Shown one piece after another: positions 8,141 to 16,902 of a DNA stretch of 64,000 bases (position 1 is its first letter; each line of letters opens with the position of its first letter). The DNA is taken from positions 1-64,000 of the forward strand of contig NZ_QMEY01000015.1 in assembly GCF_003315795.1 (NCBI RefSeq). The letters are read 5' to 3'. The translations under genes and the position numbers were made by a program. This stretch comes from Spongiactinospora rosea (GTDB lineage: Bacteria > Actinomycetota > Actinomycetes > Streptosporangiales > Streptosporangiaceae). The notes below the pieces were generated by a model, which did not search any database, was not told the origin of the DNA, and worked only from the letters and a program-made list of their open reading frames with translations.

Positions 8141-9583
8141 TCAGTAGGCGCGGCCGAACAGCACCCGCTTGCCGTACGCGGCGGGCGCGCCGCAGTGGAT
8201 GCACGACCCGGACTCCGGCTCGCCCGCCAGCGGGATACAGCGCGGCGTCGCCGCGGTCTTGGCCTTGATCTCGTCCTCACAGGAGGCCTCGCCGCAGTGC
8301 AGCGCCGACGCCCAGCCCGTGGCGACGGCCTCGGCGAACGCCTCCCAGGTGTCGGTCCTGCTGGTGTTGGAGTCGCGGAAGGCGGTGGCCCGCTCCAGCA
8401 GAAACGCCTGGAAGTCGGCCAGCACACCGGGCATCAGCTCGGGCAGCGACTCGAGCGGGACCTGCTCCTTGCCCTCCTCGCCGAGGCGCTTGGCCATGAC
8501 CGCCGTGCCGGAGGCCAGGTCGCGGGGCCCGAGTTCGAGCCGGACCGGTACGCCGCGCAGCTCCCAGTCGTTGAACCGGAAACCGGGCGAAAGCTGGGAA
8601 CGGTCATCGACATGGGCGCGGACACCGGCCGCCTTGAGCCGCCCGGCCAGCTCACGCGCCGCGGCCAGGGTCTGCTCGCCCTGCTCGCCACGGCCGATGG
8701 GCACGATCACGACCTGGTGCGGCGCGAGCGCGGGCGGCAGGACCAGGCCCTTGTCATCGCCGTGGGTCATGATCACGCCGCCGAGCATGCGGGTGGACAT
8801 GCCCCAGGAGGTGGTGTGGCACAGTTCGAGCCGACCGGCCTCGGAGGTGTACTGGATCTCGAAGGCCTTGGCGAAGTTGGTGCCCATGTAGTGGGAGGTC
8901 CCGGCCTGCAGGGCCTTGCCGTCGCGCATCATGCCCTCGATGGTGAAGGTGCGCACGGCCCCGGCGAACCGCTCACCAGGCGTCTTCTCCCCCGGCACCA
9001 CCGGAATGGCCGCGATGTCGCGGGCCACCTCGGCGTAGATGTCGAGCGCGAGCATGGTCTCGCGCATCGCGTCGGCCTCGTCGGCGTGCGCGGTGTGGCC
9101 CTCCTGCCACAGGAACTCCGTGGTGCGCAGGAACATCCGGGGCCGCAGCTCCCAGCGGACCACGTTGGCCCACTGGTTGAGCAGCAGCGGCAGATCCCGG
9201 TGGGAGGAGATCCACTTGGCCATCATCTCGCCGATGATGGTCTCGGAGGTGGGCCGGACCACCAGCGGCTCGTCCAGCTCCTTGCCGCCCGCGTGGGTGA
9301 CGACGGCCAGCTCGGGCGAGAAGCCCTCGACGTGCTCGGCCTCCCGGCGCAGGTAGCTCTCCGGGATGAGCAGCGGGAAGTAGGCGTTCTCGTGGCCGGT
9401 GTCCTTGATGCGCCGGTCCAGCTCGGCCTGCAGCAGCTCCCACAGGCGGTAGCCGTAAGGTCGGATGATCATGGTGCCCTTGGCCGGGCCGCGGTCCACC
9501 AGCTGCGCCTTGGCGACCAACTCGTTGTACCAGGCCGAGAAGTCCTCGCTCTGAGGGGTCACACCGCGTTCATCACGTGCCAT
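8141..9583 (-). CDS. proS: Prolyl-tRNA synthetase, archaeal/eukaryotic-like type
   Basis: A 480-residue class II aminoacyl-tRNA synthetase that charges tRNA-Pro. Motifs are readable: NAYFPLLIPES and VVRPTSET (motif 1/active site), WELRPRMFLRTTEFLWQEGH (motif 2) and the anticodon-binding segment VVIVPIGRG. It has the short C-terminal zinc domain of the ProS type 3 group, with paired Cys (HCGEASCED, SCIHCGAPA), and ends in GRAY. It lacks the large insertion of bacterial-type ProS. ATG 9583 (MARDERGV) is chosen because an upstream start adds nine non-conserved residues. Confidence 0.97.
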   Translation of the reverse strand: MARDERGVTPQSEDFSAWYNELVAKAQLVDRGPAKGTMIIRPYGYRLWELLQAELDRRIKDTGHENAYFPLLIPESYLRREAEHVEGFSPELAVVTHAGGKELDEPLVVRPTSETIIGEMMAKWISSHRDLPLLLNQWANVVRWELRPRMFLRTTEFLWQEGHTAHADEADAMRETMLALDIYAEVARDIAAIPVVPGEKTPGERFAGAVRTFTIEGMMRDGKALQAGTSHYMGTNFAKAFEIQYTSEAGRLELCHTTSWGMSTRMLGGVIMTHGDDKGLVLPPALAPHQVVIVPIGRGEQGEQTLAAARELAGRLKAAGVRAHVDDRSQLSPGFRFNDWELRGVPVRLELGPRDLASGTAVMAKRLGEEGKEQVPLESLPELMPGVLADFQAFLLERATAFRDSNTSRTDTWEAFAEAVATGWASALHCGEASCEDEIKAKTAATPRCIPLAGEPESGSCIHCGAPAAYGKRVLFGRAY

Positions 9584-9841
9584 GCAGGGAGAATAGCGCG
9601 GATCCGGCACCCCGGAGCCCGGTGTCGGGCCGCGCGGATGAGGAACCGCCCGGCCGGCTCCTGGAAGTGGACGACCAGCGGGTCACGGTCTGGCAGGGCG
9701 GGGCGTCATCGATGCCGATCACGGCGAGGTCGTCCCTGAGCGTGCCGCGCCGGTCGCCGGCGGGCAGCACGCCCGACGGCCGCGCCGTCGGCGCTGAGTT
9801 CGAGCTCGTCCTCGTAGGGGTCGACGGCCAGGGGGCCCAGC

Positions 9842-10012
9842 GGCGCCGGTCTGCCGCGCGATATCCGCGTCAACGCGATCAGTCCCGGCCCGATCGATTC
9901 GGGGATCTTGGAGAAGCCGATGCCCGGGGAGGCGGCCGAGCAGGTCAAGGCGTGGATGGCCGCGGACGTCCCGATGCTCCGCCTGGGCACCACCGGGGAG
10001 ATCGTCAAGGCT
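9842..10012 (+). pseudogene. Short-chain dehydrogenase C-terminal remnant
   Basis: A 57-codon stretch reads as a classical SDR segment: RDIRVNAISPGPID followed by VPMLRLGTTGEIVKA. The frame has a stop (TAG 9815) just upstream and no Rossmann or catalytic Tyr-Lys region. Downstream it runs into the TetR gene on the other strand, and the last ~8 bases overlap that gene's 3' end. This is a truncated gene left between proS and the TetR gene. Confidence 0.7.
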
Positions 10013-10583
10013 CCGCCTGGGCGGCCGGGCGCAGGCCGTCGAAGGCGGCACGCAGGATCGGCTCGACGTAGTCGCGGTCGCCGTGGATCGAGGCGATGGC
10101 GATGATCATGTCGGTGATCTGCTCAAGGGTGAGGTCGTCGCGGACCTCGTGGGCCTGCTGCGCGGCGGTGAGCAGCGGCCGGGCCGCCGCGAGCACCCGG
10201 GGGCGGCTCTCGTTGAAGACCGGGTTGTCGCTGCCGGACTGGGCCAGCAGCTCGGCGGCGATGTCGTGCTTGCCGGTGAAGAAGTCGTAGAACCGGTACA
10301 GCCAGGACGCCAGCGCCGCTCCCGGCGTCTCCCCTGCGGCGGTCGCGGCGGCGGCGCACACGGCGTCGACCTCGCCGAGGTACAGGGCCTCCAGCAGCTC
10401 GCGGCGGCCGGGGAAGTTGCGGTAGAGGGTCGCCATCCCGACCCCGGCCCGCCGGGAGATCTCGGCCATCGACACTTGCGCGCCTGATTCGGCGAACGCG
10501 GCGCGGGCGGCGGTGAGGATCTTGTCGCGGTTGCGTTCGGCGTCGGCGCGTCTGGGCGGTGCGGGCGGCTGGTCCGGGCTCAT
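10005..10583 (-). CDS. TetR-family regulator of the adjacent aldo-keto reductase
   Basis: A 192-residue TetR protein. The N-terminal HTH is clear (KILTAARAAFAESGAQ and ISRRAGVGMATLYRNFPGRREL, residues ~20-62), and the C-terminal helical ligand domain resembles the TetR_C group with GDRDYVEPILRAAFDGL. It is divergent from an aldo/keto reductase. Two GTGGATA-N3-TATCC(A/G)(C/G) palindromes lie in the shared intergenic region and are probably its operators. It likely represses itself and the reductase until a small molecule binds. Confidence 0.93.
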   Translation of the reverse strand: MSPDQPPAPPRRADAERNRDKILTAARAAFAESGAQVSMAEISRRAGVGMATLYRNFPGRRELLEALYLGEVDAVCAAAATAAGETPGAALASWLYRFYDFFTGKHDIAAELLAQSGSDNPVFNESRPRVLAAARPLLTAAQQAHEVRDDLTLEQITDMIIAIASIHGDRDYVEPILRAAFDGLRPAAQAEP

Positions 10584-10593
10584 CGTTTCCTAA

Positions 10594-10636
10594 GTGGATA
10601 GGTTATCCGGTACGCTGAAGTGGATAGGCTATCCAC
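10594..10636. promoter_or_regulatory. Paired TetR operators GTGGATA-N3-TATCCAC
   Basis: Site 1 (10594-10610) is GTGGATA GGT TATCCGG. Site 2 (10620-10636) is GTGGATA GGC TATCCAC, a perfect 7-bp inverted repeat. The copies are 26 bp apart and sit between the divergent TetR and aldo/keto reductase genes. Confidence 0.75.
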
Positions 10637-10701
10637 TTCCCTGTGGAGCCCGATTCTACCCGTCTGCCGCGACCCGTCCGCGGCGACATGAGGAGCCCTC
10701 C

Positions 10702-11739
10702 ATGGACTACCGTCCACTCGGACGCACCGGCGTCTCGGTCAGCCCGCTGTGCCTGGGCGCGATGATGTTCGGCGCCTACGGCAACGCCGACCACGATGAC
10801 GCGATCAAGATCATCCACCGCGCCCTCGACGCCGGGATCAACTTCATCGACACCGCCGACGTCTACTCCGGCGGAGAGTCGGAGCAGATCGTCGGCAAGG
10901 CGCTCACCGGCGGGCGGCGCGAGGACGTCGTGCTGGCCACCAAGGTCGGCCTGCCGCTCGGCGATGACCCCAACCGGCGCGGCACCTCCCGGCGCTGGAT
11001 CACCGAGGCGGTCGAGGGTTCGCTGCGCCGCCTGGGCACCGACCGGATCGACCTGTACCAGGTCCACCGCCTGGACACGTCGGTCGACGTCGATGAGACG
11101 CTGGGCGTGCTGTCCGACCTGGTACGGGCCGGGAAGATCCGGATGTTCGGCGCGTCCAGCGTGCCCGCCTCCCAGATCGCCGAGGCGCGCGAGGCCGCCG
11201 ATCGCCGCGGCCGCGAACGCTTCCGCACCGAGCAGCCGCCCTACTCCCTGCTCGTGCGCGCCGCCGAGTACGACGTGCTGCCGACCTGCCTGCGGCACGG
11301 CATGGGCGTGCTGACCTACAGCCCGCTGGCCGGCGGCTGGCTGACCGGCCGCTACCGCAAGGGCCGCGAGGTCGCCGGGCCGGGTTCGGTGGCCAGGCAG
11401 CGCCGCTTCCCCGGCGCCTACGACGCCACCGCCCCGGCGAACGCCGCGAAGCTCGAAGCCGCCGACGCCCTCGGCGCGCTCGCCGACGAGGCCGGGCTGT
11501 CGCTGGTGCAGATGGCGATCGCGTTCGTCGTCCGCCACCCGGCGGTGACCTCCGCGATCGTCGGCCCGCGCACCATGGACCACCTGGAGTCCTACCTGGC
11601 CGCCGACGGCGTCGAACTGCCCGCCGACGTGCTCGATCGCATCGACGGGATCGTGCCCCCCGGGCACACCGTCAACGTCGCCGACAACATGTGGCACACC
11701 GCCACCCCCGCGCTGGAGGCCGCATCCCGCCGCCGGTAG
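10702..11739 (+). CDS. Aldo/keto reductase
   Basis: A 345-residue TIM-barrel NADPH-dependent oxidoreductase. The catalytic tetrad is visible: Asp53 and Tyr55 region (FIDTADVYSGG), Lys81 (LATKVG) and His122 (DLYQVHRLD). The C-terminal cofactor-binding stretch reads AIVGPRTMDHLE. AGGAG precedes ATG 10702, which fixes the start; the longer frame upstream runs through the operators. It resembles the YakC/tas-like group acting on aldehydes or ketones; substrate unknown. It is controlled by the divergent TetR. Confidence 0.95.
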   Translation: MDYRPLGRTGVSVSPLCLGAMMFGAYGNADHDDAIKIIHRALDAGINFIDTADVYSGGESEQIVGKALTGGRREDVVLATKVGLPLGDDPNRRGTSRRWITEAVEGSLRRLGTDRIDLYQVHRLDTSVDVDETLGVLSDLVRAGKIRMFGASSVPASQIAEAREAADRRGRERFRTEQPPYSLLVRAAEYDVLPTCLRHGMGVLTYSPLAGGWLTGRYRKGREVAGPGSVARQRRFPGAYDATAPANAAKLEAADALGALADEAGLSLVQMAIAFVVRHPAVTSAIVGPRTMDHLESYLAADGVELPADVLDRIDGIVPPGHTVNVADNMWHTATPALEAASRRR

Positions 11740-11746
11740 CGCGCGC

Positions 11747-13117
11747 TCACTCGGCGGCGGGGTACGCGGCGGCGGCCAGGGCCTTGATCTCCTCGCCGTC
11801 GGCCGCCAGCAGGAAGCCCTCGGCGACCGCGGCGTCGGTGGCCGCGCCGAAGGCCGCCAGGTAGTCGCCCGCGCCACCCGGGTAGAGCCGGGCCAGAACG
11901 TCGGCGCCGAACGGGACGGTCTGGCCGAAGAGCCTTTCGAGCAGGCCGTCGTTGGGACTGATCCCGGTCAGCACGGCGGCCGGCGCCTCCATCCACGGGG
12001 TGCGGACGCCGCCGAGCGCGTTGCCGAGGCCGTCGCGGCTCAGCTCGGGCGGCGGCCCGGGCCGGGTCGCCAGGGGCGCGGCGTGCGGCGGTGGCGGGCC
12101 GCCCGCCGCCCAGCGGGCCAGCCGGTGGACGGCGGCGTTGGCCACGTAGTGGTGCTGCGGCGCGGCGTTGACGGTGTGCCCGACGTCCATGCCGATGGCG
12201 CGCTCGCGGGGCGCGAGCGCCGCCGCCAGCCGGGCCGGGTCCATCTGCGTCATGTCGTTGGCGGCGGCGACATCGACATAGGTGTCGATGTGGGCCGCCC
12301 CGGCGATCTCCCAGACCCGCAGCCGCGGCCCGTCGGGCCGCCTGGCCGACAGGTAGTCCAGGGTGATGACCTCGGTCTCGGTGAGCAGCGCCAGGACCGG
12401 GACCCGCGGGTCGTCGCGGAAGGGCACCGGCCGGGGGTCGAACCGCGGCGGGTCGGGCAGTGTCAGCGGCGCCGCGGCGCCCATCCGGCTGTGGATCAGA
12501 TAACCGTCGTAGACACCGGCGATGGGGTCGATCGCGTTGACGTAGGCGGACAGCCGGTGGGCGGCCAGCGACACCCCGGCGGCGATCAGCCGCGCGCCCG
12601 GGAACAGGCCCGCGACGGTCCGCCCCGCCTGGGAGAAGATGTCGTAGGAGCAATCGTCGCCGGGGTGGTGCAGGGCGGCGTACCGGTCGGGGTCCCAGGC
12701 TTTGAGCCCGCCCGGCGCGGCCCCCTCGGGCGGCAGCGCGCTGCCGGTCACCCCGGCGCACTGCGCCGAGACACCGGCCCAGGCGTACCCGCCGCGCACC
12801 AGCTCACTGTGGGTGTAGAGCCATTCCACCCCGGCGTCCACGAAACCGGAGACGTTGAACCACTCCACGACGACGGTGCCGTTGAAGCGTTCGGGAGCCT
12901 CGGGGGTGCGGATGAGGACCCGGGTGGTGTAGGGGGCGTGGGCGCGCACGCCGATCCCGCCCGGTTCGGCGGAGTCTGTGCGGTAGGCGGCTGCGGTACC
13001 GCCGAGCAGGTACTCCCGCTCGGTGTAGCCGTCCGGTAACGGGGCCGCGCGGCCGGCGTCGAAGGGCCTGCCGCGGCCACCGTCGCAGGGGCGCGGCTCG
13101 GGCCGGGGGGCGTCCAT
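11747..13117 (-). CDS. Alpha/beta-hydrolase domain protein (PF20091-like)
   Basis: A 456-residue hydrolase of the large alpha/beta-hydrolase-domain family. Family landmarks include TVVVEWFNVSGFVDAG, YAWAGVSAQ and the nucleophile-elbow region IAAGVSLAAHRLSAYVNAI, where most relatives have G-x-S-Q/x-S. A likely acid/His segment is IAGAAHIDTY. No signal peptide is seen, so it is cytoplasmic. It converges with the aldo/keto reductase (7 bp between stops) and is divergent from the ClpX-type zinc-finger gene across a palindromic intergenic region. The substrate is unknown; esters are a reasonable guess. Confidence 0.8.
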   Translation of the reverse strand: MDAPRPEPRPCDGGRGRPFDAGRAAPLPDGYTEREYLLGGTAAAYRTDSAEPGGIGVRAHAPYTTRVLIRTPEAPERFNGTVVVEWFNVSGFVDAGVEWLYTHSELVRGGYAWAGVSAQCAGVTGSALPPEGAAPGGLKAWDPDRYAALHHPGDDCSYDIFSQAGRTVAGLFPGARLIAAGVSLAAHRLSAYVNAIDPIAGVYDGYLIHSRMGAAAPLTLPDPPRFDPRPVPFRDDPRVPVLALLTETEVITLDYLSARRPDGPRLRVWEIAGAAHIDTYVDVAAANDMTQMDPARLAAALAPRERAIGMDVGHTVNAAPQHHYVANAAVHRLARWAAGGPPPPHAAPLATRPGPPPELSRDGLGNALGGVRTPWMEAPAAVLTGISPNDGLLERLFGQTVPFGADVLARLYPGGAGDYLAAFGAATDAAVAEGFLLAADGEEIKALAAAAYPAAE

Positions 13118-13141
13118 GGGGCCGTCCTCTCAGGAGATCGT

Positions 13142-13194
13142 GGCTGTCAGCCTGCCCTTGACACGTGATCTCTGTCAAGCTCGGGCTGACAGCC
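13142..13194. promoter_or_regulatory. Two mirrored GGCTGTCAGCC/GGCTGACAGCC palindromes
   Basis: GGCTGTCAGCC (13142-13152) and its exact reverse complement GGCTGACAGCC (13184-13194) are each near-palindromic. Their starts are 42 bp apart, about four helical turns, so both lie on the same DNA face. They flank a TTGACA-like box (13158-13163) between two divergent genes and may be operators of a regulator not encoded next to them. Confidence 0.55.
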
Positions 13195-13212
13195 GTATGG
13201 GATGATCGCCCG

Positions 13213-13659
13213 GTGACGCGAAGCAGACGTACTCGCCCCGTGGGATCGGCCGGGACCCTGATGACCCACTGCTCGTTCTGCGGCACGCCGTACGCCGAGG
13301 CGGGCCGGGTGGTCGCGGGCCCCGGCGTCTACATCTGCGACGCCTGCGTGGAGCTGTGCCGGCAGGTCATCGCCGACACCCCGCCCCGGCCGGACGGCGC
13401 CCCGCCACGGGTGCACCGCGGCCCCGACCCCCGTACCGACGAATACCTCACCGGCATGTCCGACGCCGACATGCTGGCCATGCTCCCCCGCCAGGCCCGC
13501 ACGGTGGACCAGGCCGAGCGCGACCTGCGCGCCTGGGTGCGGCTGCTGCGTGATCGCGGAGTGACCTGGGCCAGGATCGGCGAGGCCCTGGGGGTGACCC
13601 GCCAGGCGGCCTGGGACCGGTTCGCCGCCGACGTCGCCGACGGCGACCAGGCCGACTGA
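13213..13659 (+). CDS. ClpX-type zinc-finger protein with C-terminal HTH
   Basis: About 148 residues. The N-terminal half is a ClpX C4 zinc finger, with Cys20/Cys23 (CSFCG) and Cys42/Cys45 (CDACVELC). The rest of the ClpX AAA+ domain is absent. The C-terminal half carries a short helix-turn-helix (VTWARIGEALGVTRQAAWDRF), which suggests a DNA-binding adaptor or regulator. GTG 13213 is preferred, with a -10-like TATGGG ~12 bp upstream that could give a leaderless mRNA; ATG 13261 is an alternative start just before the first Cys. Partner unknown. Confidence 0.8.
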   Translation: MTRSRRTRPVGSAGTLMTHCSFCGTPYAEAGRVVAGPGVYICDACVELCRQVIADTPPRPDGAPPRVHRGPDPRTDEYLTGMSDADMLAMLPRQARTVDQAERDLRAWVRLLRDRGVTWARIGEALGVTRQAAWDRFAADVADGDQAD

Positions 13660-13669
13660 GCGGGCGGCT

Positions 13670-14887
13670 TCAGGAGGAGTGCGGGTCCTTGATCTGCACG
13701 TCGCGGCCCGCGCCGAAACCGGCCGCCACCATCGGCACGCACAGGCAGATCACCACGATGAGCGGAACGCTCCAGCCGCCGGTGCGGTCGTGCAGGATGC
13801 CCAGCAGCAACGGCCCGGCCGCGGCCACCAGGTAGCCGATCGACTGGGCCATGCCCGCCAGCGCGGGCGCCTGCGCGGTGCTGCCCGCGCGGTGGCTCTG
13901 GAAGGTCAGGGCCAGCACCAGGCAGGCGCCGCCGCCCAGGCCCAGCAGTACGCACGACACCAGCGCCAGCTGCGGGGAGACGAGCAGGACGACGAAGCCC
14001 GCGCCGATCGACGCCGAGGCGGCCACCGCCGCCCACCGCTGATCGTGGCGGCCCCGGGTCAGCAGCGGCAGGAAGCCGCTGGAGAGCAGGCCGACCACCT
14101 GGTAGAAGAACAGCATCCACCCGGCCTCGGCGGCCGAGACGCCCTCATGGACCAGAATGCTCGGCAGCCAGGCGATGGTCACATAGAAGGCGAGCGACTG
14201 CAGCCCCATGAACAGGCTGACCTGCCAGGCCAGCCATGATCGCCAGGGGGTCGCGCCGCGCGGCGCGGCCGGTCCGCCCTGCGCGGTGTCGCCCCGCATG
14301 CGCGGGATCCAGACGGCCAGGGCCAGCACGATCAGTACCGCGCCCCAGGCCAGCGACGTACGCCAGCCGCCGGGCAGCGCCTGCGCCAGCGGCACCGAGA
14401 CCCCGGAGGAGACCGCCGCCACCAGGCCCATCACGGTCACGTACAGGCCGCTGACCGCTCCGATGCGGTGGCCGGGCACGCTGCGCCGGATCACCGCGGG
14501 CAGCAGCACGTTCCCGCAGGCGATCGCCGCGGACAGGATCACGGTGCCGACGAACAGCAGGGCCACCGAGGGAAGTGACCTCAGCACGGTCCCGGCGGCC
14601 AGGACGATCAGCGACAACACCAGCAGGCGCGAGGTGCCCAGCCGGTGCGAGATCCGTCCGACCAGCGGGGACGTCGCGGCGAAGGTCAGCAGCGGAAGCG
14701 TGGTGAGCAGGCCGCTCCACTGCGGCGACAGGCCGCTGCCCCGCTCGATGGCGGGCAGCAGCGGGCCCACTCCGGTGAGCGTGGCCCGCAGGTTCGCCGC
14801 GACGAGGACGACCGCGACGACGAGCCCGAGCGAGACGGCGCGGCCATCGGCCGTCGTCTCGTCCCGGACGGAGGTCTCCGCGCTCAT
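13670..14887 (-). CDS. MFS transporter, CynX/NimT-like
   Basis: A 405-residue, 12-helix major facilitator. The first helix region (LGLVVAVVLVAANLRATLTGVGPLLPAI) and the GLSPQWSGLLTTLPLLTFA stretch are typical of the cyanate/2-nitroimidazole (CynX/NimT) branch. The loop 2-3 motif PLVGRISHRLGTSRLLV matches the MFS motif A position. It likely exports or imports small organic anions or drugs. Its start overlaps the FCD-GntR regulator stop by four bases (ATGA), so the two form an operon transcribed on the minus strand. Confidence 0.92.
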   Translation of the reverse strand: MSAETSVRDETTADGRAVSLGLVVAVVLVAANLRATLTGVGPLLPAIERGSGLSPQWSGLLTTLPLLTFAATSPLVGRISHRLGTSRLLVLSLIVLAAGTVLRSLPSVALLFVGTVILSAAIACGNVLLPAVIRRSVPGHRIGAVSGLYVTVMGLVAAVSSGVSVPLAQALPGGWRTSLAWGAVLIVLALAVWIPRMRGDTAQGGPAAPRGATPWRSWLAWQVSLFMGLQSLAFYVTIAWLPSILVHEGVSAAEAGWMLFFYQVVGLLSSGFLPLLTRGRHDQRWAAVAASASIGAGFVVLLVSPQLALVSCVLLGLGGGACLVLALTFQSHRAGSTAQAPALAGMAQSIGYLVAAAGPLLLGILHDRTGGWSVPLIVVICLCVPMVAAGFGAGRDVQIKDPHSS

Positions 14888-15591
14888 TCGCCCGCCCCGG
14901 CCGGGGTCCGGGCGGCGGAGCGGCGCGTGACCCGCACCACCGAGGACGCGGCGTGCCGGGCGGCGGCCTCGTCACCGGCCTCGATGGCGTCCACCAGCCG
15001 GACGTGCAGGCGGGCGTGCTCGGCGGCGGCCTCGGGGTCCCAGGGCACCGCCCTGAGCGTCGCCGTCAGGGCGGTGCCGAGGTAGGCGTACACCTCGGCG
15101 AGCAGCTCGTTGCGGCCGGCGTTGACCACCTCGCGGTGGAACTCGCCGTCGGCCGCGGCGAGCGCCGCCATCTCCCCGGCCCGGTTGGCGTCCTCCACGG
15201 CTGCCAGCAGCCGCCGCAGGACGCCCACCTCGCGCTGGGTGCGGCGCGCGGCGGCCAGCCCGGCCGCGTACTCCTCCAGGATCGCCCGCAGCTCGAAGAT
15301 CTCCTCCTCCCGGGCCACGCTCGCGCGCCGGACCAGCACGGACTCCAGTTCGCTCGCGGCCCGGACATAGGTGCCGTCGCCGACCCGGGCCTCCAGAAGT
15401 CCCAGGTGCACCAGGGCGCGCAGCGCCTCGCGGACGGTGTTGCGGCTGACCTTGAGCTGTTCGACCAGAACGTGCTCCGGCGGGATCCGGGTGCCCACCG
15501 GCCACCGGCCGGACTCGATGTGGGCCCGCAGGCTGTTGACCAGCTGGGCCGACATGGTCGCCGACCGATGCGGTGCCTCAAGACCTTCCAT
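14884..15591 (-). CDS. FadR/FCD-subfamily GntR regulator
   Basis: A ~235-residue GntR protein. The N-terminal winged helix (GTRIPPEHVLVEQLKVSRNTVREALRALVHLGLL split by usual motifs; residues ~30-65) precedes an all-helical FCD domain with the expected ExxAAGLAA and EFH metal-site residues (GEFHREVV). ATG 15591 is chosen because GGAGGAG lies 5-7 bases upstream; longer frames run into the operator. It is co-transcribed with the downstream MFS transporter, which it probably controls in response to a carboxylate ligand. Confidence 0.92.
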   Translation of the reverse strand: MEGLEAPHRSATMSAQLVNSLRAHIESGRWPVGTRIPPEHVLVEQLKVSRNTVREALRALVHLGLLEARVGDGTYVRAASELESVLVRRASVAREEEIFELRAILEEYAAGLAAARRTQREVGVLRRLLAAVEDANRAGEMAALAAADGEFHREVVNAGRNELLAEVYAYLGTALTATLRAVPWDPEAAAEHARLHVRLVDAIEAGDEAAARHAASSVVRVTRRSAARTPAGAGE

Positions 15592-15606
15592 ACGACTCCT
15601 CCAAAT

Positions 15607-15648
15607 GTTGGACATTAGTATTGACCGGCATATGGTCATATGTCCAAC
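15607..15648. promoter_or_regulatory. Nested palindrome, FCD-GntR operator candidate
   Basis: GTTGGACAT (15607-15615) and ATGTCCAAC (15640-15648) are perfect inverted arms. A second dyad, TGACC (15622-15626)/GGTCA (15634-15638), is nested inside. The element lies directly upstream of the GntR-MFS operon and downstream of the esterase gene, consistent with autoregulation. Confidence 0.65.
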
Positions 15649-15657
15649 TGGAGGGGG

Positions 15658-16812
15658 TCACCTCTGCGGCGTGGCCCGCTTGAGGAAGACGATGCCGTCG
15701 ATCGTGCCGAGGTGGCCGGGGTCAAGCGGGAAATAGGCGAAATCCTGGGACACGCGCGGAGCGGGCCCGGCGACGGCCCCGGCCAGGCGGCGGGAGTCGA
15801 TGATGGCCCGGTCCCACGGCAGCGTGGACAGGACGCCCTCGACGGTGTCCGGAGGCGGGACGTCCTCACCGGCCGTGCCGAAGGCCGAGGCCAGGAAGGC
15901 GTACCGGTCGCCCAGGCGGGCCGCCGTGATCGCCCCCGCGCCCCACCACTCCAGCGTCTGCTCCCCGAACCGCATCAGGCTCTTCTCCCGCTGCAGGTGC
16001 AGGTTGTGCGCGAAGACCATGGCCGGGCCGCGCTCGGCGACGGCACGCAGGTTGGCGGCCATCATCGCGTCCCGCAGCGCCGACAACCGGCCCCACCGCA
16101 CCGGGGAGTCGTCGGCCAGCCAGTGATGATAGCGCAGCAGGCCGACGGCGGTGCGCCCGTAGAGCTCGGCCCGCTCCCGGTCCTCCACGCTCATGCGCGG
16201 CGCCTGCGTGTCCAGCAGCGCCACCAGATCGTCGGCGATCAGCCGCAACCGCTGAGCCTCATCGGACCGGCCGATCGACTGGGCCGGGTCCATCGCCGTG
16301 GCCTCGTTGGACCACCGCTCGTCCGGGCCCAGCAGCGCGTCAAGGGTCGCCAGGCCGGGGAGCGGGCCGTCCAGGAGGGCGTGCAGGGCGGTGAGCGCCT
16401 GGCGCGGGCTCTCGGCCCAGTACTCCAGCGGGCCGTCGAAACCGGAAAAGCGCAGCTTCTCCTCGTGCTCCTCGTTGTAGGCGCGCATCCAGGCGACGAG
16501 GTCGCGGTTGGCCGGGGAGGCGCCGAAGTCGTGGCTGAAGCCGCGTTCCATCACCTCCGCAAGCGTGTCGGCGCCCGTCGTGATGTAGTCGTCCACCAGC
16601 AGGCCGCGCAGGCAGTCGCTCTCGATGGTGAAGGACCGGTAGCCCTCGTGCTCGACGAGGTGCCGGAAGAGTTCGTTGCGCAGTTCGCCCAGCTCCCCCA
16701 CGAAGTGCCGGGCCTCGCCCAGCCCGAGCAGCAGGGGCTTGGCGGGAAGCGATCGCAGGAACGCCGAAAGGCCCGCGCCGTCCAGCGGACGGGCCGTGTC
16801 CATGACATCCAT
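15658..16812 (-). CDS. Erythromycin-esterase-family hydrolase
   Basis: A 384-residue protein of the erythromycin esterase (Ere/succinoglycan SucE-like) family. Conserved landmarks are GLGEARHFVGELGELRNELF near residue 30, FTIESDCLRGLLVDDYI, an FDGP segment and VFAHNLHLQREKS (metal/His site), all in the expected order. Family members hydrolyse macrolide lactones, but many actinobacterial members have unknown substrates, so resistance is only inferred. GAGGG precedes ATG 16812. It is divergent from a MerR regulator of the double-HTH type, a recurrent pairing. Confidence 0.9.
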   Translation of the reverse strand: MDVMDTARPLDGAGLSAFLRSLPAKPLLLGLGEARHFVGELGELRNELFRHLVEHEGYRSFTIESDCLRGLLVDDYITTGADTLAEVMERGFSHDFGASPANRDLVAWMRAYNEEHEEKLRFSGFDGPLEYWAESPRQALTALHALLDGPLPGLATLDALLGPDERWSNEATAMDPAQSIGRSDEAQRLRLIADDLVALLDTQAPRMSVEDRERAELYGRTAVGLLRYHHWLADDSPVRWGRLSALRDAMMAANLRAVAERGPAMVFAHNLHLQREKSLMRFGEQTLEWWGAGAITAARLGDRYAFLASAFGTAGEDVPPPDTVEGVLSTLPWDRAIIDSRRLAGAVAGPAPRVSQDFAYFPLDPGHLGTIDGIVFLKRATPQR

Positions 16813-16902
16813 GCCCTCAACGGTATCGCTGGACCTTCGGTATAAACTTTGCCGCGAAAACGCCCGCTCATCTGCGAGAAACCTTCAATCGGTGATACAT
16901 CC

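Noticed and set aside
9573..9840. Minus-strand gene between proS and the SDR relic
   Set aside because: Two frames (PLAVDPYEDELELSADG and LPAGDRRGTLRDDLAVIGID) look protein-like but cannot be joined into a recognisable family and have no start signal.
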